Shown one piece after another: positions 34,813-46,485 of a stretch of DNA of 64,000 bases (the stretch's first letter is position 1; every line of letters starts with the position of its first letter). The stretch covers positions 62,001 through 126,000 of the forward strand of contig JAKOGH010000695.1 of the NCBI GenBank assembly GCA_024811115.1, read 5' to 3'. The notes beneath the pieces were generated by a model. That model ran no database searches, had not been told where the DNA came from, and worked only from the letters and a program-made list of their open reading frames with translations. Made by a program: the position numbers and the translations under genes. The DNA comes from Terana coerulea. Taxonomy: Eukaryota; Basidiomycota; Agaricomycetes; Polyporales; Phanerochaetaceae.

Positions 34813-37372
34813 TCAGCAGCCCGAACCTCTGTCCGTCCGTCCCGCAAATAGCCGCCCGAACGCGTCCCTCAGCCACACAGCCAACTCACACACTGTGCAT
34901 GCCCATCCGCACCGCCGCCTTCTCGCTGTAGTGCCCCGGCATCGTCTGCGGCAGCGGCACCGCCAGGGCTGCGCCGCCGCCGCGTCGTGGTGCAGCGTCG
35001 GCACCATATGCTGCAGGCCGGTCTGAATCGCGTGGGTGGCGCGCTCGGGGTCGTGCATGTACGCCGCCCCGCGGCTCCACATGTCCTTCACGACCTTCTC
35101 CAGCCCGCCCGACTCGTGGCCCATGATCTCCTCGAACCGCGTGCGGTACCCGGCGACGGCCGCGTCCTGGTCCGGCCCCGTCAGGTGCCCGCGGTCCAGC
35201 ACCGCCGCGTCCAGGTCCCGCACGAAGTTCTCCAGGTCCTTGCACCGCGCGATCGAGAACTCGGGCTCGCCCGACCCGCGCGCCTTCGCCAGGTACGACG
35301 CCGTGAGCGTCGACAGCCCGCCCAGCACCGAGACCGCGATCGACGTCTGTGCTGCACGTGAGCGCCGCGGTCAGCACAACAGGGAGCAGACGGACGGACC
35401 TGACGCCCTGTCGTCGCAGCCGCGACGCCCGTGGTCAGTGCGCCGAGCAGGACCTGGGCGCCGATCGCAAAGTTGAGCGACCAGCCCGTCGCGCGCGCTG
35501 CAAAGACCTGTCATTCAGCATACCATCGCCTCCGCGCTAGACTTAATGACAAACGTACCTTTGAGCTTGGCTTTCTGCAGCTCCGCCTTTGCGTTGTCCA
35601 ACGTCGGCTTCAGCCTGCCTTCCACATTCCTTTCGCCATTCTGTTGAGAAAGAGAGAGAGAGCCGTCAGCGCTCTGCTCGCTTAGACTTCGAGGATATGG
35701 GTGCAATGCCTGACCGCTCCGCCCGTCTTAAGCCCACGATGGCGTCGCACGGCGACACGCAGGCAAAGCCTCGAGGACGGAGCACGCCAGGCTGGACAAG
35801 GAAGGGCTCAGAGCAATGCACGGGGGGCTCCAAATTTTCGATATCAGAGGCTGTGCACCACCACTCGACGGGAAGCTCCGGGCTGCTCCCGAAAGTGGAC
35901 GCCTCCCGCAGCCAAATGAGATGGCCCGCCGGTATCCACAAGGCACAAGGACGTCCGTTGGAGATGCCCGCGCGCGTCCATTCCAGCTGTCCGCGTCACC
36001 CGCGCATCGCCAGGGTCCCCTCGTCACCCGAGCACAGACCCGACCAAGGGTCCAGACAGCGTATGACCGCATTATGGGCGTCTGGGGGTCATCGAGGACG
36101 GACGGCACAGAAGGAACAGAGAAATGAATCTGGAACGGGAAGGACACTCACCGATGAGAGGTACGACTCGCCCATCGTGGACTTGCGCGACCCGCCGACG
36201 TTGAACTCCGGCACGGCTTCCCCACCGTAGCTCGTCGCGCGGCCGAGGCTGCGCGGGCGGACGTAGTCCGCGCCGGCGGCTGGCGCGTTGCCCGTCGCCG
36301 TCGACCCATGGCGCGAGAGGTGCCCGGTGAGACGATCCCGCGAGTGTCCACTCGCCCCGCCGTAGGTGCGTGAGCGTGCGTTCGGGGGCCGCTGCACGGG
36401 CGACTGTGTCGGGTCCGGGTACGGGCCCGCCATGGGCAGCGGCGACATCGTCGTGGGATATTCGTCGTGCTCGCGTTCGCGCGGCGTGGCGACGTGCAGC
36501 GAGAACGGGCGGCGGGGCGTGCTTGTGTGGCCCGCGGACATGGGAGAACGCGTCTGTTCGTCACCGGAGTAGCCTGGCGACGGCGAGCGCGTGAAACGGC
36601 GGCTGCTCTGCTGTCGCTCGACGGCGGCCTGAGAGGTTTCTGGCGGCGGGAAGTACGCCGACACGGGTTTCGGAGGAGGCGCGGGTGCGAGGCCGAGCGA
36701 GGAGCGTCTGGATTCTGGAAGGAGGATGCCTGGCGTGGCAGGCTGCGCTGCCGGAGACGAGGGCGCGGCGTACTTGAACGTGGGTTCTATGGCGGGGAGC
36801 TGTATCTGGATGGACGGACCTGACCGTGCAGAGGTGGGACGCGACGACTCCGAGTCGCCTCTGGCTGGTGTGTGTGTTCTAGACGTAACAATATGATGAG
36901 CGGGTTGTGGTGGTGCGTCTTCTACAGGCTGAGGCGGCGTGCTGGGCTGAATGTTGACCGCAGGCACCTCGATGCGGCCATCGCTCGACCGTGCCTGTGG
37001 CTCAGCCCCACCAGAGGGACCTGACCGTGCAGAGGTAGGATGCGACGAGTCCGAGTCACCTCTGACGGATACTGGTACGTGGGCTGAATGCGTAGCTCGA
37101 TGCTGAACAGGCTGCGACGACTCCGAGTCGCCTCTGGCTGGTACTAGTGTGTGGACTATATGCGTGGCTGCATGCTGAGCAGGCTGTAGTGGCGCCTGTT
37201 CAACAGGTTGTGACGGCGTGCTGGGCTGGATGTTGACCGCAGAGACCTGTATGTGGCCCTCGCTGGATTGTACCTGCGACTCTGCCCCGCTGCTCTCTGC
37301 GTCCCTCGAGCCCTCAGGCGATGGTGTATTCGTCCTGCTGCCGCTTGGCGACTCTTCGTGGTGGTAGTCCAT
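34813..37372 (-). CDS. Fungal SLATT-domain membrane protein, copy 2 (altered C-terminus)
   Basis: Exons in transcript order are 37372-36152, 35640-35559, 35497-35400 and 35346-34813. The exon structure, repeats and two hydrophobic SLATT segments are the same as in the copy 14.2 kb to the left. Here exon 1 is intact (it continues through EFNVGGSRKSTMGESYLSS) and the exon 2 donor is a normal GTACGT. One base is missing at 34965-34968 (AGGGCTG versus AGCGGCTG in copy 1), so the literal C-terminus becomes Arg/Cys-rich and runs to 34813. In the copy 1 frame the protein would end at 34886 with a short HYSEKAA-type tail. The membrane region is complete, so this copy may still be functional. It is presumed to sit in a cellular membrane; its partner is unknown. 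Confidence 0.82.
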
Positions 37373-37755
37373 GTCGAGGTCGAGGTCGTCAAGGTCGTCA
37401 GGGATGGGAAGAGACGGGCGGGAAGGATAAGACAGAGGGTGGCCGAGGGTGGCCGCCAGGTCGTCGTGATATAAAGGGCGGGGCCCCGCTAGCTTCCCCG
37501 ACTCGCAACCATCATCTGATTATCCGAGCCAAAGCAGGCGCATGTGGATCTGTGGACACCAGGGCGGGGCCGTTTCCGCGCCGTTTTCGCACATTTGTTG
37601 CCAGTGGCTTCGGGTTCCATGCATCTGCCTCGAAACTTTTCGGCTGAGCGTTACGCTGCTGCTAGCGTGCAATAAGGTTCTGAACAAGGGGTGTGGGCCA
37701 AGCGCCGGAGAACGGGTATAACCCCATATTAGGGGCCGTCGCCGATTGGCTGCTG
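34905..37755 (-). repeat. Segmental duplication, right copy
   Basis: Partner of 20690-23530 in the same orientation. Differences are scattered substitutions and short indels, including a 10-bp duplication of GGTGGCCGAG at 37439-37458 that the left copy lacks. The right end abuts the right inverted arm. Confidence 0.85.
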
Positions 37756-39390
37756 ATGGCGCATCAATTTCGACACTTGTCTGTGCTGGCTTGGTGGCGG
37801 CCGGCGACGACTTGAGCGCGTTCACTACGACGTCCTCAGCAATATTTTTGGCGTGAAAGTGGCAGGTTCGTGAACACACCAAGGAGTATCAATGTCAGTT
37901 CAAAGCTTACTGAGCGGTCTAGTCCAAGACCGCTCACGGCAGCGTATGATGGCGGCGTCGCACCGCTTCAAGGACATTGACCGTGGAGTTGGGCACCCAG
38001 CGGATATAACTCTCTCTTTGGCCAATAGCAGGGTTATGCAGGAGATCCAAAGTCTCCGGGTGTGGAGATGGGATCCTTCAACTCTCGGCCTAGACTTTCT
38101 CGCAAGGTTCGACAGCAGCCCCCGATTCACACGTCCGCACCGGCAGCTCACTATTCTTAGGGACAGCCTTCGCTCTCGCCTTCCGCTTCGCTAAGCCGGG
38201 GACCTTCAATCTTCAGTTTTTACATAACTCTGCCGTAGGGTCAGCTCGCCACGCCGTCTCCAGGGAGCGCAGACCCTGTACGGACAAGCACAATCACGTT
38301 ACACTCTATCAGGACATATGTCCTGATCTAGGGCCCTCCGCACTCGCGCTGCAGCACCGCTCAGGCGGTACAGTAGAGGACTTCCATGCATGTCCTTTCC
38401 CGGCGGATTCGCGCGCGGGGTCCCAGGCGCGGTACGGCCCACCAGCCAATACGCATCCAGCACCGTGACCGCTGCTCGTCTGGCGACTTGACGAGAAGAT
38501 ACCGGGCCGAGCGCTCGCGCGGGCTGTCCAGTGTCCCGAGTCCCGCGGTACGTACGTACGGCATCGCCAGCGTCGAGCGCGACGTCCGCCATCCCCCGCG
38601 CGTGCACGGTGCTGAGCGGGTGCATTGTGGAGGGGCTAGACGACGGCGCGTGACCGCCCCGACGCGCGTGCCTGGCGACGGACCCCTCCGCTCCCGCGAT
38701 CTGCAGCGCGCTGGCGTGCCTCGCGGGGTGGCACCAGTGGCAGCTCCGCGATCGCAGCATATCGAGGCACGGGCGGGCGCGCTGGAGTCGAAACGGGCGG
38801 GCGCGGCCCCTGCCTGGGCCGAGCGGCCGAGCGGCGCTGCGAGTGCGGGGTTTGCAGGCGGGGTTTGCAGGGTGTGCTGGGCGGTACGGCTGGATTGAGG
38901 TTTCGTCGCTCACGGTGGGTGCCGCGCCCTTCCCGGAGTACACAGTTCTCGGAGATTATCAAGGGTGAGCACAGATTTTTAGCTTTTCGTGTCGATAGCG
39001 CTGATTTTGGTCTAGGCGTGACGGAATAGGTGCAGAGAAAGGGTCTGATGCTAGCTCGTGACAACAGCAACAGTGCGAGCATAAAAATACAACCCAAGAG
39101 GTCGATGTGCGGGCTCGGAGGCCGTGATGAATAAAAGGATTCAACATGCCCTTCAGATTCCCACGGTGCGCACTTTACCGCCCACGATCTCCGAGGCTAT
39201 TCGCATCCCGAGCATGCCCAATGTCTTCGCCTGCGTCGCATCTTAGATAGACGAGGACGTGACGGCATTGGATGAAGTCGCGGAAGAAGACTGACATCAG
39301 TGCTTTTCTGATCTTTCACACAACTTTTACCTCCCCGAAATCACCATTTCCATCTGGATATATGCTCCACGCCGGCAATGGCTTCGAGGG
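37750..39390 (+). repeat. Right arm of a large inverted repeat
   Basis: The reverse complement of 18580-20285 aligns here. In the minus-strand gene-like reading, the donor GTGAGC at about 37936 and acceptor near 37835 match those of the left arm, and AEDVVV and LKSS are retained. The outer end carries protein-like plus-strand sequence (SIWIYAPRRQWLRGH) whose left counterpart is diverged. It is probably a decayed gene; its family is not recognised. Confidence 0.62.
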
Positions 39391-40779
39391 CACTGCGTCA
39401 ATGATTGGCTGAACCGGAAGATCATGGGCGATGCACGCAAGTGGCCTGCCGAATGCTTCCAGCTTGCCGAGCCTCACGGCATCTCTGCAGTACGTGGTGG
39501 CAAAAGGTCTTGCACCGCATCATGGCTCATTGGAGTGAGTCTGCTTTAACTGTGCCTACGCTGCGACTGATGCAAGCCACAAAAGGAAGGGTGTTTGGTC
39601 CGTGAGCAGTGTAGATTTACCTGCAGCATGCTTTTATGCTCGTATTTCCAGATACGACTCGATCGAAGTCCGAGAACTTCAGAGATTTCATATAATGGAG
39701 ATCCTTCATATGCTGGCGCGCGAGACATACATGGCCCCGAGCGTATCCAGGACCTAGTAGCTGTCTTACTCCATCTGAACGTGCCGTTCGACCCAGGGTT
39801 TCTTCCCAAACCAGGCCATTGATCTCTGCAAGAGTATGCGACTACACATGGCCGGTACGTCCAGCAATTCCTATCGACGCCCCCAAGCTCATCACGGATG
39901 ATAGCATGTGGATGATGTGCAGCAGCCCGTGTGCCAGTGCGGCCTCAGGCTCAGGATGTTCAGCTTATTATCGTATATTTACTACTTACTCGGGGTGCCT
40001 TCGGTGGTCGAGCTCGGCAATGTTGCGCTGCTATTCGGCCTTCCGTCACGATTGCTGATATCCTTGAAGATGTGCAGTGTACTGTACATTAATGACCTGA
40101 CAGGGGCCGGTTGTGACTGTGACATTTTTGCAACGATCCGGATGAGCGGCGGCAGGGTCGAGGGCCTGTGACATGCTTCCAGAGACCGGTGGTGAGCAGG
40201 CTATCTGGAGCCAAGTTTGGTGTTTGCTCACCGTTATTTGGCTGTTATTGTGCAGTATCTACCATGAATACGCCGTTCGAGAGCGTTGAGTGGGAAAGAA
40301 GGCTCATTGCGCCACAGGCTCGAAAATTTGGGGGTAAAGACTTATCTGTCACAAACCGGGCGGACCCCTCTGTGACCGGTGACAAAAACCCGGATAGCGG
40401 ACAGGCGGGACCCCCTGTGACGTGTGACACCCTGTCAGGTCATTAATGTACAGTATCGACATAGAGGACGTTCCAGAAAAATATAGTGCCACAGGTTGCT
40501 CAACGCTGTGTGGTCGGCCCAGGAAGCTCCGACGCGCTCGGCTGCGACGCCCCTTGGCTAGAGCGCTGAAAGTGATGGCGCATCAAACTCATGCTCGTGG
40601 TGGGCGGGGCGGGACGATCGCCTTTCTTCTTCCCGCCGTTTACCATGGCGCTGTCGCAGGAGGACCTCGAGCTCACCATGCATCTTTCATTTCGAACCAC
40701 AAAGAACGATTGGGTCACGAGGCCCTTTAATCTTGTAGGCTACGATGGTGCATCTGGAAAAACCCCTCCTTCTAATCTG
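39391..40779. other. Fragments of unknown coding sequence
   Basis: Plus-strand pieces such as 39405-39520 (CVNDWLNRKIMGDARKWP in one frame) and 39660-39815 (RIQDLVAVLLHLNVPFDPG) look protein-like but lie in different frames. I could not join them into a gene. They may continue the relic in the inverted arm. Confidence 0.3.
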
Positions 40780-41451
40780 TGCTTTATACTGCTTTTTTTA
40801 GTGCTAAGTTGTCTATTATGCTCTTTTCCACTTTTTGTGAAAACGTGTTCTTAAAATACAGCTCATTTAGCTAATTTACCTCTATTAGCTTGCTAAACAG
40901 ATTTTTGCCTTTTTAACATTTTAACATTTTACTTGTTAGTGGCTTTTTACCACCTAACCGACTTTTCATCACTTACCAATGCCTTATTACATTCTTTCAT
41001 TAGCTCATTTACTAAGTTTCTTTTTGCCTAATTTCTCACTATTTCATATTTTATCAATAGCTTATTATTATCTTTTTACTTACTTGCTTGTTATTTGTGC
41101 TATATTTATGACATTACTTAGAGCTTATGACACTTATCTTGCTATTGCTTTTATTTACTATTCAAACTCTTATTATTATATTGTTTTTAGCTAATTTAGT
41201 TCTTTCCCTCCTATTTTTGCTAATCAGCTAATACATATACTTATACTATTACACTTTTAGAGTTAATACAGCTACAGTTCCCTATTTTAGCCTAGTTAGC
41301 ATATAAATGCATATTGAATTTCTTATTAGTCTAGTTTTTAAAGTGCACAAAGCCTTAAAGATGTTATCAATAATAAGTCTAGAGTTCTTCAGTATTACCT
41401 TTATAGCTCAGTATATAAGCTCTATATAACTGCCAAAAAGGAGTTGCTTAT
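40780..41451. other. AT-rich island, left of the hAT element
   Basis: Base composition drops abruptly to strongly AT-rich with long pyrimidine runs and no gene. The same kind of sequence resumes at 48222-48410 on the other side of the hAT element, so the transposon inserted into this island. Confidence 0.6.
41444..41451 (+). repeat. Left target-site duplication of the hAT element
   Basis: TTGCTTAT, matching CTGCTTAT at 48222-48229 in seven of eight bases. Eight bp is the size expected for hAT elements. Confidence 0.75.
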
Positions 41452-43709
41452 TAAGGCTCCAACCATATAGTTTATTTACCATTTATAAACATTTACAATC
41501 ATTTACATTTACTATTTATTTACACTGAGGCTTGTAAATGGGGTAAACAGTTTACTATATAGTAAATAAATGGTTTTGTGCAGAACATACTGATCCAACA
41601 GCTAAGGTAATAGCACGCCAAGTATAATACAATGTTGATCCTTATGCCAATTCCTCTCGTGCCTTGCAAAAGCTGCTTGCAGGCTGATGCACGTCAGCAA
41701 GATGGACAAAGAGTGCTAAGTGGCACTTGCCGGTTTGGGAAATGGCATCAGAGCTAAACAGGTTCAGACTTCAGCAGGCAAGCTAATATGCAGCTGTCCG
41801 AACCTGGGTACTATAGCATTGTATACTTCCAGCAAGTACTTTACATGTATTCCATAGCATAGACACACAACCCTGTGCACTCATCCCATTCACTTTGCCA
41901 CTCGACAGCACACCGCCATACACCATCTGGAGTCGCAGGCAGCTGCAAGGCACATCCGGCTGTGATGCGCTCTGAACCGAACCACGGCTAAAGTGTTCAA
42001 GGTAGCTGGAGATGATGGATGGATGGATAATTTATTTGTTTTCTACTGGCCAGACAGGTCTGTACAACTAAAACAAAATTCCAAGGCACGAAGCTTGTAA
42101 TCTTGGTTCTCCTCCAGTTCCCCTTACTCTTCTCACCACCTACCTCAGCCTACTTGCAGCATGGCCGATGCCTCCACCATGTCCGAAGTCTTCAACCTCA
42201 TCTAAAAGTGAAGTGCCTGGCGCCGTTGCTGCCAACCTCTGTTCTTTGTAGCCAAAAAAAACCGACAAAATTCAGTGAGTCCTCACAACGGTCCAAGGCG
42301 ACAACATATTCCATACCTTCAACCACCGATATGACGCTCTCTTTGGGGTGGATTGTCATGACCTAGGTGGTCGTTTTCATTATATTCGGCTGAAGCGAGC
42401 TTGGAATGATGGCAGTGTGCCGGTATTTTGAGAGCATTGATCTCACTAATAAGACCTTAGCTCTGAACCTGATGAAGCTATGGTTTAACACACTCATTAC
42501 GGAGCTAAAAGTCTTAGTGTAAGTATCTTACTTGGTTGATGAGATTAGCTGTCATTTACGCACATTCTAGAGGAAACAGGTCTAAAGGACTTTCTAGCAG
42601 CACAGAGCTTGGTTCTCCTTCTGTAGGCAATACGGCAACCGAGGTTCCTCAGCCAGCAGCCTCTTTCGTTGATAAGAGCAAGGCTGATGAGGGACGCATA
42701 ACTGCAGTGATCCCTTCAGCACTGTTGGACTCCTTAGCTGAAGGAGAGCACACCCTTAGTAACGTGGTGGGTAGTAACACTGTGGCTATGGACAAGACAC
42801 ACCAAGTGAAGCTGAAAGCTTCAGCAGCGGGCCCAAGGAAGGAAAAGGTGATGCGCTGTTAAAGAGAAGCATTGGTGAGCAGATTCCATTCTCAAGCATT
42901 TTATCGTTAGTGACTTACTAGCTGTGGCCTACAATAGCCCCCTGACCTTCTATCGGATGGAGAGCCCAATGACAAGACCTACTGTCCAACGTGGCAGCTG
43001 CCCAAGGACCCCAAGTTTCGAGCACAAATCCTTGATAGCAATGGCGAGGAGATCATCAAAGATGCGCATGCTTGCGCAAAGACGCAGGTAGAGTAGTTTT
43101 TGGTAAAGTTGAACATGGCTAACAAATGCTGAATAGCAGTCTGGCAAGTAAAAGGCCATCGAGCTCAGCGATTCTAGTGGCGACAAGTATCCCGGCCCGG
43201 GTGACTCTGCGTCAGGAGACGATACAGAGACATTGAGTGGCAGGACGAAACAGCACAGCTGTTAAGAGAGGGAAAACGATCCAAGGCAAAGCGGTCCAAG
43301 ATCAAGGCTGGCAAGTCGAAGGGAGACAAGAAGAGGGTGGGAAAAGGCGCCAAAGCATCGTTCATCCTCAGGGAAATACAAGCTGCCAGTAAGTGTTGCT
43401 GTCAGACAGCTCTCACAGTGTGCTGCATGCTAACTATTGTATATTCATTTCCTCTCTGCAGCCCTGTCCCGCGAAAGAAAGTATGAGGTGACTGCTCTTC
43501 CGAGCCGTTGGAGCTCAGCGATGAGGAGGAGTCAGACGAGAACTTAGCTCTTCGCGAGGTTAAAGAACACAACACCACTGACCGAGGGCGAAAAGCGAGG
43601 TCCCGAGAATCACTCACTTGTTCACTTCCATGGTCCGTTCCCAATTGTCAACAAGCAGGGTATGCGATGGCAGTACAAGTGCCTATATTGCAAAGTGTGA
43701 GTTTACGCT

Positions 43710-44640
43710 GATACACTGCACCACGCCCTCGGGTGCAATCACCTAACCCTAACCCAACAGACAGTGGGCTTGGGCCAAAGCACCGAAGTCGGGGAGCGGT
43801 TTTATGTGTGAGTGGGGACGTCACTTCAACTCTGCGGCCGAAGTGCCAGCAGGAGTCGGGGACCGAAGACCTCAGGGAGGTAACGGTCAGGCGAGGTCTG
43901 TAACGGGGGACAGAGAGAGAGCACCGAAGCTGAGAGACTTCGGAGACGTATGAGGGGACCGGGGCAAGACTCCGACGTTGAGTCAGACCGCACAGCCAAC
44001 GAGCGAGACGAATACTAGACAAGAGCGGGATACCTAAGAAGCACCGATGTACTTGTAGTCTTAACGCTGAAGCGGGGCGTGAAGAGGGGAAAGGTAACTT
44101 GTATTTGCAGAAAGTATGTACAGAGTATTTATATGGGCCCGGTACCTAACGGCCAGAGCTAATGGACCGCGTCCGAGAGAATGAAGGAGTGGTTTGGATA
44201 CAAAAGTGGTACGGATAAGGAAAAACCGAGTCGGGATACACTAACCAGGGATATGCCGCGCGCCACACAGGCACCGAGCACCTATAAAACATGGTGCGAG
44301 ACCGGTCAGTACCGTCCGTGCGCCCGGCCGAGAATGACATGTGGGGTGGCACAACGCAGTGCTGCTGTTTTGGTCGTAGTTAGGTACGTGCCTAAGTCCA
44401 GGGCGGAGCTCGCCGGAGCTGATGTGGTCCGCATCTTTCGGGCTGGTGAACGCACTGCCTGCGAGGGACTGCACAGGCTCTGGACTGACGTGACAGAGGG
44501 GCGCCGTTACAAGGTATCTCGGGAGAGTAATTTGGGGACGTCGACGGCTCGGGGCTTCGGGGGTGGTGTCCGGGGTCCTAGTGCGATCGTAGAGCGTAGT
44601 GACGAAAAAGGCAATTTCTGGAGTTTCCGGCGCTCAGGGC
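43710..44640. other. Interruption inside the transposase BED region
   Basis: About 0.9 kb of higher-GC sequence separates the two halves of the BED finger. It begins with a short CCTAACCCTAACCC run and contains open frames without family resemblance. It is either a nested insertion of unknown type or a long intron. I see no clear TIR or target duplication. Confidence 0.4.
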
Positions 44641-45499
44641 GCTTACCAGTATATCAACGCTACTATTGTGATCTGTGAAGGACCGATCACAGTCTATCTG
44701 CAGAACGAGAACCTTTACTCGAATGGTAAAGGGGACGATCCCATGTTCGAAGATGAACCCTGCGCACCCTTCCTCGGGAACCTTGCGACGCATATTAAGG
44801 ATAGCCATCTGAATGCGGCTGACTCTACTAATAAACCAGCGGAGCATGAAGGGAAGCATGCTAACAGTGGTTATGATCTCGCCAGCGCGAAAAATCATGA
44901 AGGGCTACTTGTTTGGAAGGCGAGCTCAATCCACAGATTGTTGCCACTCAGCGAGGCTTCCTTTGACTCTTTGCTGCGTGGATTCTAGACCAAGACCTGC
45001 CATTCACCACTGGAGAGGCTCCATCGCTCATCAACTTGTTCAAGTATCTGAAGGTTCAGTTCACACTTCCAGAGTAAATATCACAGTCCGAAATATGCTT
45101 GCGACTATCTTCATAGAGCTCCATGGCAAGGTTGTTCGGAGCTTGCAGTACATTGCCTTCTCTCTCAGCTGAGCCGGCATCGATAGCTCATACCTCTTAT
45201 TATTACATGCAGGCTGTCAAGTCCAAAATTAGCTATTCAGCTGATAGCTGGACAACCCGGCAGATGGTTTTCACATTTGCCGGTATAATTGGGAGCTTTA
45301 TCAATGATGACTGGAACTTGCTAGAGTGTTTCATCGACTTTCACCACCTCGAGTCCGACAAGCATAAAGGCGAACGTGCAGTGAAAGCCTTTGTGAAAGG
45401 TGCTGCCATGCGCGGCAGCTTGAACTATCACAAAACTACAATACTCACCTGCTGGGATGACTTGAAAGAAGTGGGGAAAGCAGAGGGACTTAAGTAGAG

Positions 45500-45920
45500 C
45501 TAGTAGAGTGTATATCAATTAATGATGTTGTTGAGTCTGCGGGGTTTAGCCCACAGACCAGCCTCCTTATATACATGTGTAAAGGACCCCAGACACTATC
45601 TAAGACCTCCAATACCATATGCTGACTGATACAGTCAGGTGATGTCTGGCTAAGGCTCCAGAGCATACCACCGCTCTAACTCCCTTATCAGATCTGACCT
45701 AGCTATCATGCTAACATCAACACTATCTAGATGTCCTAATCAAGCTACTATACACTACCAGTCCAGAATGTCATACTGACATCATACTGAGGTTATAGTC
45801 CAGAACAGTTCCAGACCAGAGTCCTGGATCCTACGTCCGTATAAGGCATATCCTGATGTCCATGCTGACAAGCACATGGCAAACTGATCTAGCATCTTAT
45901 AACACTATGTGACGACTTGG
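45500..45920. other. Non-coding interruption, possible solo LTR
   Basis: This roughly 420-bp stretch breaks the transposase between GKAEGLK and the FLGITMDNA segment. It contains TGTTGAGTCTGCGGGG near its left edge and a TTATAACA sequence near the right, which resemble TG...CA long-terminal-repeat ends. A target duplication could not be identified, so the LTR idea is tentative. Confidence 0.3.
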
Positions 45921-46132
45921 TGACATGTCCCGTGACTTGATGTTACACTCTAAGCGCTGTAGACTAGCGCTGAGGGAAATTTATGACATGAACAAGTTCC
46001 TTGGTATTACAATGGACAATGCTGCAACTAATGATGTTCTTGCTCGCACGCTAGGCACCTTGCTACTTAAATGCTACGGAATTCACTTCCAGCCCACCAA
46101 TGGCCATATCCGATGCTTGGCTCACGTCGTTA

Positions 46133-46485
46133 GTGATAGGCAGGGGTTTGCAAACCCTCGGAGGGTTAAGGGTAAGGGTACGAAGGGTAAGGGTAAGGGT
46201 TGGGAAAATTTAACCCTTGTCTGGCAGGGGTTTGCATTCAAATAGCATATGTGTTGCTAGGTAGAGCTGCAAGTGTTGTGAGTGCTTTCTATATCAATGC
46301 AAGCTACTCAAATAGAAGGCTGACATTATGATTGAATGAAAAAGCACCCAAAGCACCATTTTCTGCCCATTTTGGCAAGAGTTTGAAGGGTAACCCCAGC
46401 CCTTACCCTTCATGAGGGTAAGGGTTTTGAAGGGTAAGGGTAAGGGTTAGCCTCTAAGCGTGGAGGGTTTACCCTTGCCAATCAC
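46133..46485. mobile_element. Miniature TIR element, family 2 (353 bp), nested in hAT
   Basis: Ends GTGATAGGCAGGGGTTTGCA and the reverse complement of GTGATTGGCAAGGGTAAACC, flanked by TA at 46131-46132 and 46486-46487. The interior has runs of GGGTAA near both ends and no coding capacity. Removing it nearly rejoins the transposase codons for AHVV and NLVVQKVL. It shares its layout over its full length with the copy at 48960-49310. Confidence 0.85.

Noticed and set aside
46133..46485. Interstitial telomere
   Set aside because: The repeated motif is GGGTAA, not the canonical GGGTTA, and it sits inside a TIR element with TA target duplications. The CCTAACCCTAACCC at 43740 is too short to argue for a telomere.
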